Positions 44,001 to 54,319 of a stretch of 64,000 bases of DNA are shown in pieces (the stretch's first letter is position 1; the number at the start of each line of letters is the position of its first letter). Source of the stretch: Ariolimax columbianus (taxonomy: Eukaryota; Mollusca; Gastropoda; Stylommatophora; Arionidae). The DNA is taken from the NCBI GenBank assembly GCA_036924085.1, contig JAVGWX010000005.1, forward strand, positions 39,565,164-39,629,163, read 5' to 3'. The notes beneath the pieces were generated by a model. It worked only from the letters and a program-made list of their open reading frames with translations. It did no database searches and had not been told where the DNA came from. A program made the translations under genes and the position numbers.

Positions 44001-45186
44001 ATCATTGTCTCGTTATAACCAAGTTGAGTTTAAAAGTCCAATGAAAGGCGTGTCCTCAGTGGACAGAAACACAGAGGAGACCAAATGTGGAGAAGCTGAA
44101 GTGGGGACGCACGGATAAGCTGGCAGGCAGACTGGATGAGCTTCAGCTTAGAACTTCCAGCAACGACCAACATTGAACGACCATAAGGGATATTGTTTGT
44201 TCTACAGCGCCTACACCTTGGAGTATCCAAGCGCAAGCACAAGAACTGTTCCACGAAAATGTTGGAGAAATCAATAACCGTTGTAACATAAAATGACAAG
44301 CGAACCTGGTCCTCCAAAATGATACATTGGCAAAGAGAGCTAGCTTTTCTAGCATTCAATAAGTAGCCCATAAAAGACTCAAGAACATGTCAAATTTTCA
44401 ACTAAGCAAACGGACAGACGCGATCAAGGCGTTTGCTGAGCACCCAGATTCTGAAACGTTGTACGAGCTACTGAAAACACGTAGTCCACAACTTTTTTGT
44501 AACGCGCCAGTTAACATTGTTAAGGAAATGCTAATAACAAGGGTGAGTATGTTCAGATCATTGACAGACGGGCTGAATACTTCTGAACATACTTAACAGT
44601 CCATAATCCATAAATGAAGATACCATCTGACGTGCCCCAGGTATAGATGAACAAGACTATGGACGAATTCCTCCATGAAGATGAAAGAGCAAGGTAAAGT
44701 TGATCAAAGCTGGAGCTGGCATATTGCAACAAGAGGTATATACAGCAACGAGAACATACCTAACCAGTAATCTCAATATGCCCTTCTGTCTCATGTGGGC
44801 TAAGGAAGTAGTTCCGCAAAAAATGAAGGATGCGGCGATAGTACATATCTACAAGAGACAATGCGGCCATCAGGGGGTGTGGCAATCTCCACGAAATTTC
44901 CTGGTTCCTTATTGCCGGCATATTACTCGCGCGCGAACTACTCTATCGTTTTAATAAACATCTTAATCTAAACCATCGCCCCCACGATAGTCAGTGTGGA
45001 TTCAAGGTTGTTCAATGATCTGTAGACATGACGTCAGAAGCGCTTCAGCTTCCCTAGAAATGTCGAGAACAAAACCGTAGTCTTCTTAACACGTTCATTG
45101 ACCTAACATTCGTATTTGATACGGTCATCGAAGGTCAAATTCGCCTTACATTGAATTTGTCACTTTAGTGATGCACTTCAACAAAG

Positions 45187-45312
45187 GCAGATGCGTACTT
45201 GTACCTGGCAGGCGCGTACTTGTACCTGGCAGGCGCGTACTTGTACCTGGCAGGCACGTACTTGTACCTGGCAGGCACGTACTTGTACCTGGTAGGCGCG
45301 TACTTGTACCTG
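45187..45312 (+). repeat. 21-bp minisatellite inside a LINE RT segment, six units
   Basis: Units hold GGCGCGTACTTGTACCTG at 21-bp spacing, reading RVLVPGR in frame with the LINE RT on both sides. Confidence 0.95.
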
Positions 45313-45480
45313 ACAGCAGCAAGACATTTACATCATTTGAGGTCAACAACAGTGTGAACCATGGATTTCTACTAGCCCTGACAGTATCCAGCATTTCTTT
45401 AACTGTATTGACGGACGAGATATTCAAATCAATGCTTATTGATGATGCGCTGAAAAGCAAAGGTTAGCACAGCTGTTAGA

Positions 45481-45989
45481 CGAATCGGGTCGACGGAGTG
45501 GAAACGTCGAGGAATCAGCATACACACTAAGCTGAAAGTTGTACGCTGTCACCATTATCTCCGCCTAGCGTTTCGTGTGAGAGCTGGACTTTCTAGAGAC
45601 CCTATAAGGTGAACAAAATTTCACATGACTTTTCTGAGACGAACATTCGATATTCTCGCTGACATGACCATATCAAAAATTATGAAATCATTTCAACAGC
45701 CTGGCATTTGTAGACCTTTGTGGAATCTTACCTTGGATTAGTTGGCTAACTATATCGAATGCCAAACGAAAGACTCCTAAGTGGCTTCTGTATAGAGAGA
45801 TGAGTAAAGGAAGACGATCATGGGGACGGCTAAACATATTGCTACAATGACATTCAGCAATGATGTCAAATAGTCATTGCTGCCTGGAAAAACTGAGTTC
45901 AAAATTGGCCATCAGGAAATGTGTGGTAAAAACAAAAAGAACATTGCTATCAGCGAAGGTATCCATATGCAGGCGATTAATGATAAATG
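45481..45989. other. Unassigned sequence
   Basis: Possibly the decayed continuation of the LINE to its left, but no motif is readable. Confidence 0.4.
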
Positions 45990-46605
45990 CTGGTCTCTCA
46001 GTGGCTCGATTGACTCGCTTCCAGTGTTCGTACAGCGATCTCAGTCCCGCCAGGTGGAGTGAGAGCGCGGGCTGGCCCAACAAGCTCACCCGCCTCTCCC
46101 CGGCACTGTAGCAGGACCAATTTGGTGGAGTCGTACCGCTGGTAAGGGTGCGTTACTGTAGTCCGTATCGAGAAGCTTTGTCAGTTCGCGTGGTTCGTCG
46201 AAGGCTAGCGCATATAGCCAATCTCGACAATTCGTCTCGCTTGTGGTCCTTCTCTCGCAATGAGCTTTGGATCGGCAAATGGAAAGCATGAATCGTGCCT
46301 AAAGGCCCTGTCCTCGCCCGACCAACCGGTCGGAGAATGGCAGGCCGGCAGGCAAAAATCGTCTCCAGTCCGAGTGAAAATCATCCCCAGGGTCGTTGGG
46401 ATCCGTTCTGCACAGAGCGCGGCCATCCCTCCCCGAGCGAGCCCGGTCGGTCGGTCGGTTGGTGTGTATACGGGCCCCTGCCTGGCGGTCCTAGGTCGAC
46501 GGAGTGAGGGACGGTACAACTTTCCGTCCGTCAGTCGGTCCCTGCGGCCGTCCTGGAGAGGCGTTTCACTCGACCGATGTGTGTGATTCGTCCGTCTCCG
46601 ACAGA
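45990..46605 (+). other. rDNA spacer/5' ETS-like sequence upstream of the 18S remnant
   Basis: This GC-rich block ends exactly where 18S homology begins. It contains pyrimidine-rich and GGTCGGTCGGTCGG motifs (about 46448-46462). The segment 45990-46040 (TGGTCTCTCAGTGGCTCGAT, GACTCGCTTCCAGTGTTCGT) recurs in altered form at 47926-47966, inside the rDNA block, supporting an rDNA spacer origin. Open frames of 70-146 codons here are a consequence of high GC. Confidence 0.65.
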
Positions 46606-47769
46606 TATCTGGTTGATCCTGCCAGTATTCATATGCTTGTTTCAAAGACTAAGCCATGCATGTCTAAGTTCACACTGTCTCACGATGAAACCGTAAATGG
46701 CTCATTAAATAAGTCGAGGTTCCTTAGATGACACGATCCTTCTTGGATAACTGTGGATATTCTAGAGCTAATACATGCTTACCAAGCTCCGACTCTCGCG
46801 GAAAGAGCGCTTTTATTAGTTCAAAACCAATCGTCGTTTCCCCTCGTGGTGTTGCGGCGTCCCCACTGGTGACTCTAAATAACTTTGTGCTGATTGCATG
46901 GCCTCATGTGCCGGCGACTCATCTTTCAAATGTCTGCACTATAACATGTCGATCGTACGTGACATGCCTACCATGTTTGTAACGGGTAACGGGGAATCAG
47001 GGTTCGATTCCCGAGAGGTAGCATGAGAAACGGCTACCACATCCAAGGAAGACAACAGGCGCGCAACTTACCCACTCCCGGCACGGGGAGGTAGTGACGA
47101 AAAATAACAATACGGGACTTTCGAGGCCCCGTAATTGGAATGAGTACACTTTAAACCCTTTAACGAGGATCTATTGGAGTGCAAGTCTGGTGTCAGCAAC
47201 CGCGGTAAATCCAGCTCCAATAGCGTATATTAAAGTTGTTGCAGTTAAAAAGCTCGTAGTTAGATCTCAGGCGCAGGCAGGCGGTCCGGCTCGCGCCGTT
47301 TAACTGCCCGTTGTCTCCTGCCCCACCGTCTGCCGGCTCTCTCCCGCGGGTGCTCTTCGCTGAGCGCCCCGGGTGGCCGGCGCGTTCACTTTGAATAATT
47401 AGAGTGTTCAAAGCAGGCCTCGCCAGCCTGAATAATGGTGCATGGAATAATGGAATAGGACCTCGGTTATATTTTGTTGGTTTTCGGAACTGGAAGTAAT
47501 GATTAGCAGGGACAAAAGGGGGCATTCGTATTACGGCCATAGGGGTGAAATTCTTGGATCGCCGCAAGACTAGCTACTGCGAAAGCATTTGTCAAAAATG
47601 TTTTCATTAATAGAGAACGAAAGTCAGAGGCGCGATAACGATCAGATACCGTCGTAGTTCTGACCATAAACGATGCTGACTAGCGTTCCACAGTAGTTGC
47701 TTCGATGACTCTGCGGGAAGCTTCCGGGAAACCAACGTGTTTTGGTTCCGGGGGAAGTATGGTTGTAAA

Positions 47770-47818
<49 letters not shown>

Positions 47819-47880
47819 GCGGCTTAATTTGATTCAACACGCCAATATTGTGATGATTGACAGGCCGAGAGCAATTTCGT
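46606..47880 (+). rRNA. 18S rRNA pseudogene, 5' two-thirds
   Basis: The homology starts at TATCTGGTTGATCCTGCCAG and continues through the universal landmarks AAGCCATGCATGTCTAAG, TGGATAACTGTGG, CAGCAACCGCGGTAA (47188-47203), GGGGGCATTCGTATTACG (47516), ATTCTTGGATCGCCGCAAGA, GATCAGATACCGTCGTAGTT and GGAATTGACGGAAGGGCACC (47783). It breaks down after CAACACG (47836) and the 3' third (with AAGTCGTAACAAGG) is absent. Many changes are C to T or G to A at CpG sites (for example CCGCGAATGG reads CCGTAAATGG), typical of an unselected methylated copy. A functional gene is excluded by the missing 3' domain and changes in otherwise invariant positions. Confidence 0.9.
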
Positions 47881-47925
47881 TGGGTTCAATAGGGAACGTG
47901 TGCTGGAATTAGACCCTCGGAAATC

Positions 47926-47966
47926 TTGGGCTAGTCTCTCGGTGGCTCGATCGACTCGTATTCAGT
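47926..47966 (+). repeat. Spacer fragment duplicated inside the rDNA block
   Basis: CTAGTCTCTCGGTGGCTCGA then TCGACTCGTATTCAGTGTTC repeats 45995-46035 with a few changes. It lies between two copies of the 18S AAGGAATTGACGG segment (47779 and 47974). Confidence 0.75.
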
Positions 47967-48960
47967 GTTCGTTTAAGGAATTGACGGAAAGGCACCACCA
48001 GGAGTGGAGCCTACGCTAAATTGACTCAACACGCCAACAGTGACATTGACTTACAGGCTGAGAGCATTTCCGTTGTCTCTAATCGGGAACGTGTGCTGGA
48101 ATTAGACCCTCGGAAGACAGGCCAGCTTTACCCTAAGACTGACAGGGCGTTGCTACGGTAAACCTGCTCAATCCGAGAGGAATCGCAGGTTTCAGATACT
48201 TGATCATTGACTGACTAAAAGCTCTCTCCTAATTCGTTGGGTATAATAGTGAACGGGTGCTGGTATTAGACTCTCGGAAGACAGGTCAGTTTTACCCTAC
48301 TAATGACAGGGCGTTGCAACGGTAATTCTGCTCAATCTGAGAGGAATCGCAGATCTCATACACTTTGTCCACGTGCCTGGATGATAAGCTAATGGTGCGA
48401 GGCTTACCATCTCAGGGATTACGGCCGAACGCCTCTAAACCAGAATTCCGCCCTGAATATCAGCACCACTGCGACGGGAGGCAGCGATATGGTTGGGACC
48501 TGGGGCTCGCGCTCTTTAACCTTTTAAATGAAAGAATGCTACGTAAATCGTGTTTAACCCCGCAGAAAGCGCAGGTTTCAGATACCTGGTCATTGACAAA
48601 CAAAAGCCCTCTATTAATTCGTCCGGTCTAATAGTGAACGGGTGCTGGAAATAGACCATCGGAAGACAGGTCAGTTTTACCATACTAATGACAGGGCGTT
48701 GCTACGGTAATCCTACTCAATTTGAGAGGAGCCGCAGACATTTTGGTTCACGTACCAGGCTGATAACCCAATGGCGCGAGGCTACCATGTGAGGGATTAC
48801 GGCCGAACGCCTGTAAGCCGGAATCCAGCCCAAAATCTCAGCACCACTGCAATGGGAGGCTTTGACATGGTCGGGACCTGGAGCTCGCGCCCCAGCCCTA
48901 CCCGGTCGAGCCGCAGAAAGAGGTCTCTGCCGTCCGCCGATCAAAGCGGGTGGATAGCTG
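47967..48960 (+). rRNA. Tandem chimeric 18S/28S rRNA pseudo-repeats
   Basis: After a second short 18S piece (GGAATTGACGGAAAGGCACC, 47975-48065) come repeated fragments of the 28S 3' end: GGGAACGTGTGCTGGAATTA, GAAGACAGG.CAG.TTTACCC, TAATGACAGGGCGTTGC, TGCTCAATCTGAGAGGAATC (a degraded sarcin-ricin loop), GGTTCACGTACCAGGCTGAT, CCAATGGCGCGAGGCTACCA and GGGATTACGGCCGAACGCC. Starts near 48080, 48247 and 48632 define three copies, the last two reaching the 28S 3' terminus. Each is preceded by the same short 18S-like ATTGAC...GAGAGC or TCATTGAC...AGC stretch, so a chimeric junction was duplicated. These are non-functional. Confidence 0.82.
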
Positions 48961-49693
48961 CTCGATATTCACCCTATACGGCGATGTGGTGCGAAACCAC
49001 CAACATAATACTTAGTTCTTGGTCGGGGTGTCGAAAACAGTAGAGCAGCCACCTCATTGTGAACTGTCGAGACACAACCCATGACCATGAGATTTGTCCG
49101 CACACCAGGCGAACAACATCTCCGTGACATTACCAGGCTTGTACCCTGGTTGAATGCACTCCTGCCTCGCTCTTTACTTCTGTCTGCTATCAGTCCTCCC
49201 AATGGACGCAGAAGAGATGCAGGCCAGCGGACATTGCACCTCTGCCCTATTGTGACAACCTCCCAGGTGGCGAGAAAGGCTAGGCATACTATCACTGCAG
49301 AGAAGCCGAGAAAATAAAGGGAGCAAAGAAATACCCCACTCACATGCATATGCTACCTTTCTGGCAGGACGTGACGATAATGGGACACAGCCACACTGGA
49401 CTGTCTCTCTTCCGGGATAGTACAAACTAGTGCAAAGTCCATCATATCATATCATCACCACACCCTATAGACAGGTGTGGTGAAGACTCGATAGTCCTGC
49501 AAAACAACTTCCCTAAGAGAGACAACTCTGACCACAAACAACTGCTGCCTTGCAGATAGGCTGGGGACAGCCAAAGGCTAAGGAACGCATCCCTACAGAA
49601 ACGCCTGTTTAAATCGGATGCACTGGGTCACAGGTTTAACGGAACAGTGCAACGTATATCGCTGTATGATGACGATTTGATAGTTTTGTCCAT
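48961..49693. other. Unassigned sequence
   Basis: GC-moderate sequence after the rDNA block, with no recognised gene. A reverse-strand frame of 126 codons (48969-49349) has hydrophobic stretches but no motif. Confidence 0.4.
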
Positions 49694-50383
49694 CACAAGT
49701 GATGAAGACCACTCTCTTTGTTCAGCCGTGTGGACAGTCGTATCTCTTGCTGTGTCCGCTGAAATGGGTGACTTGCGCGGAGATTTGGATTAAAGTGAGG
49801 AAGAAACTGCGCCTTTTGTCAACCTCACTCACAGAGCCTAAACTACCTTTTGCAAGGGGCAAGACATTCATCGAGACGAGTGGAGATAGCATAGGATGCA
49901 TTTTTGCTACAGGGTTACCACCGAAGCCTTTCCATAAACATGTAACCCGCATGGTAGAAAGGTGGGAAGGCAGGCATCTAAAGCAGTTTGTCGTGCCTTT
50001 TCGATAACCACTAGAGGTCGTATAGACAACACTCAGCGTGTGAGTGAGTCTGGCATCTCTCCCCAGCTGTATTCAGTTCATCATAGTAGCATCTAAAATT
50101 CCCACACGCCAAATTCGTGAAGGTGAACCGGCAGAACTAACCCGTGAGATACGACACAGGTATAACTAGTTTAAGCGTAGCGCCATTCAGCCGGCGTCCA
50201 GACCAGGATAAACGGGTGGAAGAAATCACAAAAAAAAGAACGAAATAACAAGTCCAGACGGAAAAAAACTCCACGTATCCGTGAACACAAGTGAAAGTCG
50301 TCAACTAGTGTGAATTCCAGGCAAATCCGTGGTCTGGCGGCATCCATAATGATCCAAAACAGTAGAGAAATGTAGACTCGCAG
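49694..50383 (+). repeat. Dispersed repeat family R1, copy 2 (uninterrupted)
   Basis: It aligns with 8255-8762 plus 9688-9895: GATGAAGACCACTCTCTTTG, CTGAAATGGGTGACTTGCGC, GGTCGTA, CACTCAGCGTGTG, GGCATCTCT, GTGAATTCCAG.. and GCATCCATAATGA. Homology stops just before the start of the LINE ORF at 50409. Confidence 0.8.
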
Positions 50384-50408
50384 CCAGTTACGGCGCCATC
50401 TTTGCCAG

Positions 50409-51647
50409 ATGACGGTACAACCTAACAGAAAAAAGTATGGCGCTCATCCTGTGGAGTCCCACCAGGAAGCGAGAGTGCCAGGCCTCACGCCTCGAATGGG
50501 CCCACCCAATGCTATTGGTGGTCACCCACCTATGTGCTGTAGAGTCAAGGCACAAGGTGATGGGGCAAAAACTATTGACCAAAAACACAAGACCCTCAGA
50601 ATACTACAGTGGAATGCGGAGGAAATAAATAACAAAAAGCTTTCCCTAACACATCACCTGCATGAAGGTTCGATTGACGTGGCATTTATCCAAGAAAGGC
50701 ACGTCAACAAAAACCACAAATTCTCAATCAGAGGATACCAGACCTTCCGTCTGGATAGAGAGGGTCAAAAAGGAGGGGTTCTGATACTGACACGTAACTG
50801 CATGCCGAGTAGCGCGGTAGCTGTCAATTATACTGGACAAGCAGAAATTGTAGGAGTCGACATAATGACACAAGAAACGAAGATCCGCATCTTCAACCTG
50901 TATGGCCCACCAAACAAAGACCTGTCGCTCTCGAGTATGGAAATAAAGGACTCCAGCTGCCTAGTAGTTGGAGACTTCAACAGCCACTCGGAAATATGGG
51001 GATACTCGGACACAGACAACAGAGGTGATGAAGTGGAAGACTGGGAGATAGACACAAATCTCTCTCTTATCAATAGGCCAGAGGACAGCCGTAGATTCTA
51101 TTCTAGAACATGGCATACCACCTCTACTCCAGACTTGGCCTTTTCTATGGTGGATATTCACCACAAAATAGACCGCCAGGTCCTAAGCCAATTGGCAGGT
51201 AGCAACCACAGGCCAATTAGGTTTGAAGTTGATATGGAAGTAAGCCCACGGGAAATAAAACCGCTCCCACGTTGGAATTATAAACGAGCCGACTGGGACA
51301 GATTTGCAATCCTGACAGATGGGCTGAGTGAAACCATAAACACACGGAATAACAATTTGAAACCCATGGTGGAAAGCCTAAGCAAAGTAATAATGCAAGC
51401 AGCCACCGAAACCATCCCAAGAGGGGCAAGGAAAAACTACAAGCCATATTGGAATGATGAATTGCAGAAAGCGAAAGACGAACTCTCAAATGCTAGGAAC
51501 ATGGCAGAGAGAGAACAATATATGGAGGCAAATATCGCCCTCAAAGAAATCACGGCTAAATACAAAAGAACACTAAACCAAATAACGATAGACAGCTGGA
51601 AAAACAAAACAGAAAGCCTCAATTTAGATAAAGAAGGGAACAAATAA
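50409..51647 (+). pseudogene. LINE ORF2, APE-type endonuclease domain
   Basis: This 412-codon frame starts at an ATG and has an unrecognised Pro-rich N-terminus of about 60 residues. The endonuclease follows: QWNAEEINNK (residues 67-76), IQERHV (94-99), YGPPN (165-169), VVGDFNSHSEIWG (186-198), TPDLAFS (240-246) and SNHRPI (265-270). Family members normally have SDH at the last motif, so Asn replaces a catalytic Asp. The enzyme nicks target DNA to prime reverse transcription. The frame ends at TAA 51645-51647 through a one-base shift: the next frame reads LVRAMND, so endonuclease and RT were one protein. A coiled, Lys-rich linker occupies residues 340-410. Confidence 0.88.
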
Positions 51648-51668
51648 TGGAGTTAGTCAGAGCCATGA

Positions 51669-52799
51669 ATGACGAAACTATCAAACAAAGAAATTACCAT
51701 CAAGCAGGGCGACAACATGCTCACTGGAAAAAAAGCAGCAAACGCTTTTATAGAGCATTATGCCAGAGCAAACAACATTGATGTCGCTACAGATAAGCAT
51801 ACAGATATTAGTGAAGAACAAAAGAGCCACGACAACATCAATACTGCACCAGAGGAGCACATGATGGAAAAACTAACAATGAATGGAAAGGAAGAGGCCA
51901 TGAGAACATTAAAGAAAAAGAAATTGCCAGGAAAAGATGGGGTAACAAACGAAATGCTGATGGGGCTGGGCCAAACAGCAAATAGGAAGTTACTATCAGT
52001 CCTGAACCAAAGCTGGAAAAGGGGAATTGTACCTCAGGCATGGAAAGATGCTGTACTTATACCAGTACCAAAGAAAGAACAAGATAGAGCAGATCTAAAT
52101 GGATACAGGCCTATCAGTCTACTGAGGTGTGTAGGCAAACTGATGGAGTGTATGATAAACACCAGACTGATGTGGCATCTGGAAGAAAAACACATACTAA
52201 TTCCACAGCAAGCAGGCTTTAGACAGCACAGATCCACTGAGGACCAGATCACTCTCATAGCCCAGGAAATAGAGGATGCTTACCAGGAGAAAAAGTATAC
52301 AGTAGCGATTTGGGTGGATTTAGAGAAGGCATTTAACAAAGTGTGGAAAGAGGCACTTAAAGTCAAGCAACGAAGAAGTGAAGTTTGTGGGAAAATGTAC
52401 AGATGGATCAGTCACTACCTCGAAAACAGAACAGCCAGAGTTCAAGTACATGGACAGATGAGCAAAGAGGTGACACTTGAGCAGGGATTAGCCCTAGGGG
52501 GAGTACTGTCACCCACACTTTTCCTGTTGTATATAGACAACATCACAGAGGCTATACCAAGCAGAGTCCACAGCTCCATGTTTGCAGACGATCTGGCTAT
52601 GTGGATTTCTGAAAAAAATCTCATCATAGCAAAAAATCGGATGCAGCAGGCCCTAACATCGCTGGAGGAGTGGGCGAATTCATGGCTGGTCAAAATAAAT
52701 GAGGAAAGAACAAAATGTACGATATTTTCGCTTTCAAACAAACCCCATAATACCAAAATAGGTCTTAGCGGCAAATATCTGCGGCAAACGATACCCTAA
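51669..52799 (+). pseudogene. LINE ORF2, reverse transcriptase domain, frameshifted at the end
   Basis: RT motifs in order: MLTGKKAANAFIEHY (upstream linker), GKDGVTNEML, DLNGYRPISLLRCVGKLME, QAGFRQHRSTEDQ, WVDLEKAFNKVW (motif A), GLALGGVLSP (motif B; usually G.PQGG) and FADDLAMW (motif C, intact). The altered motif B and A suggest loss of activity. A one-base deletion near 52775-52790 relative to sister copies (in the QPNDNPTYLG segment) ends the frame at 52799, with homology continuing in the next frame. It is clearly the same family as 11850-14438 but more diverged. Confidence 0.9.
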
Positions 52800-52828
52800 A
52801 CTACCTGGGAGTCACATTTGATCGGCGC

Positions 52829-54235
52829 ATGACATGGAAAAGTCAGATCGAGAGAAATCGAATGAGAGCCAGAGAAAGAATGGCAATCAAGAGGAAACTT
52901 GCTGGCACAAGCTGGGGAGCAGACGAAAGTATACTGAAGAAACTGTACACTGGAAGAGTGAGACCAGTTCTCGAGTATGGCATTGCGGCATGGACAGCAG
53001 CAGCAAAGGCAAACTTTGACAAAATTAGCAAACTTCAAAACCAAGTCATGAGAGTTATAACAGGAGGCATGAAGTCAACGCCAATTGTAGAACTTGAAAA
53101 GATTACAAATCTGCAATCCATGACCGACAGAAGAGACTGCAGAGTCCAGCAGCAAGCAGAGAAACTCAGAAGACTAACAGACCATTCAATGCACCAGAGA
53201 CTAAATAGATTTGGAAATGGGAAACTAAAGCGGAGACACTTTGCAGAAATAGCCAAAGCAAAGATGAACGAAGACCCTATAAAGACATTAACAACACCAA
53301 AGCCCATCCCTACTGTACGCCAACCTACCTAGAAGCAGCCTATATTTCCGGTGGTGGCAGAAAACATACCAGGTATTGGAAACAAGAACAGCCAGACTGA
53401 AAAAGAACGAACAGAAATAACCCTGAGGTACATAACGAACAACTACCTAAGCATGGACTGGACCCATGCATACACCGACGGTTCTGTAACAAAAACAACA
53501 CAGAGTGGAGGGGCAGGGGTATTCCTGAGCCTACCAAATGGTAGAATAATAACACTATCAGTGGCAAATGAAAAATACTCAAGCAATTTCAGAGCGGAGG
53601 CAGAGGCACTGAGGGCTGCAACAGAAGCAATGCTGACAGGCGAAATAAATGAAAGCCAGATAGTCTTGTTTTACAGATGTCCTTGCCGTAGTCACAGCAC
53701 TAAAAAGCCAGAAAAATACAGAACAATGATTTAAGAGCAGTACTCAACTATGCCAGCAGACCGCACCAAAAAGAGTAGTGGTAAAGTGGGTTCCATCCCA
53801 TTGTAACATCCAAGGCAATGAAGAGGCAGACAGACTTACAAAAGAAGGTGCAAGACTACCCCAACCAGATTCTAGTGTGACCTACGAATAGTCCAAAAAG
53901 TTTATTAGAGCCATATACATGGCCAAATGGGAAACAGAACATACTGGCTACACAAAAAATGATGCCTATTACCAATTGAACATAAGATAGCAGGTCGTGG
54001 TCTTCAGACTCCGCACAGGCCACAATAGACTGAGGTACCACCTGTTCAATAATCTGAAGATAGGTGGCATTGACGAATGCAGTTGTGTTACCTGAAAAAT
54101 GACCGCTGAACATCTGCTGCAAAACTGCTCGAAATACGAGGACCAGAGAAAGAGAATGTGGCCATCAGCAGTGGCAACACTAGACAAGCTCTATGGCAGT
54201 GTCGACAGCCTCAGGATGAGCGCTGCTTTTTTCTA
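52829..54235 (+). pseudogene. LINE ORF2, RNase H and C-terminal domain, multiply broken
   Basis: It continues the RT with MTWKSQIERNRMRARERMAI, LKKLYTGRVRPVLEYGIAAW and MKSTPIVELEKITNLQSM; a TAG at 53330-53332 interrupts just before the RNase H. RNase H follows (WTHAYTDGSVT, SSNFRAEAEALRAA). An inserted base near 53672 shifts the frame in the LLTDALAVV motif, and deletions follow near 53725-53750. Later GNEEADRL, TKKEGARLP-like and HLLQNCS-like text remain with stops. The tail ends at GAA repeats near 54265. Confidence 0.85.
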
Positions 54236-54252
54236 AAAAATACAGGTTGACG

Positions 54253-54319
54253 CCTGACAGCGTACGAAGAAGAAGAAGATAAAAAATGAATAAAAGAAAT
54301 GAAGCTACGCCTTTAGATC
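54253..54319. repeat. 67-bp direct repeat (left) flanking LINE 54320-56001
   Basis: It begins CCTGACAGCGTACGAAGAAG and ends GCTACGCCTTTAGATC. It is identical to 56002-56068 and includes the GAA tail of the upstream plus-strand LINE. Confidence 0.95.

Larger units (their letters stand above)
42970..45480 (+). pseudogene. APE-type LINE (endonuclease to RT) carrying two internal minisatellites
   Basis: The pieces are colinear with a LINE ORF2. Endonuclease: FEDVDSFLLTADLQFDKLI (42983), then RIIFLPARNRAPGMHPRS, WYTLDYRIGRRRDQSDVTIT (to 43283), resembling the ...WMHPRSKHWHLIDYV.VRR.D..DV.VT signature. After a 30-bp array the motif resumes: ADHCLVITKLSLKVQ (44000, equal to TDHRLVISKLNL). Linker: KRTDAIKAFAEHPDSETLYE (44410). 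RT: EVVPQKMKDAAIVHIYKRQ (44810), a decayed DSQCGF (44990), then HFNKGRCVLVP, a 21-bp array and DSSKTFTSFEVNNSVNHGF (45320), matching FHDGM.ARV..DG..SEPFPVTNGVKQG. Frameshifts and stops are present throughout. Confidence 0.8.
50384..54272 (+). mobile_element. Longest I-like LINE copy: endonuclease, RT, RNase H, GAA tail
   Basis: Domain order is APE-type endonuclease, RT, RNase H and Cys/His tail, ending in GAAGAAGAAGAA (54265-54276). It is the only copy with the endonuclease. ORF1 is not visible: upstream lies dispersed repeat R1, so the copy is probably 5'-truncated at or just before ORF2. At least five frameshifts or stops make it older than the other I-like copies. The left boundary is inferred from the end of R1 homology; no target duplication was found. 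Confidence 0.85.

Noticed and set aside
46205..46645. 146-codon reverse-strand frame and other frames in the rDNA block
   Set aside because: The DNA is rDNA-derived and GC-rich; frames extend from spacer into 18S sequence.
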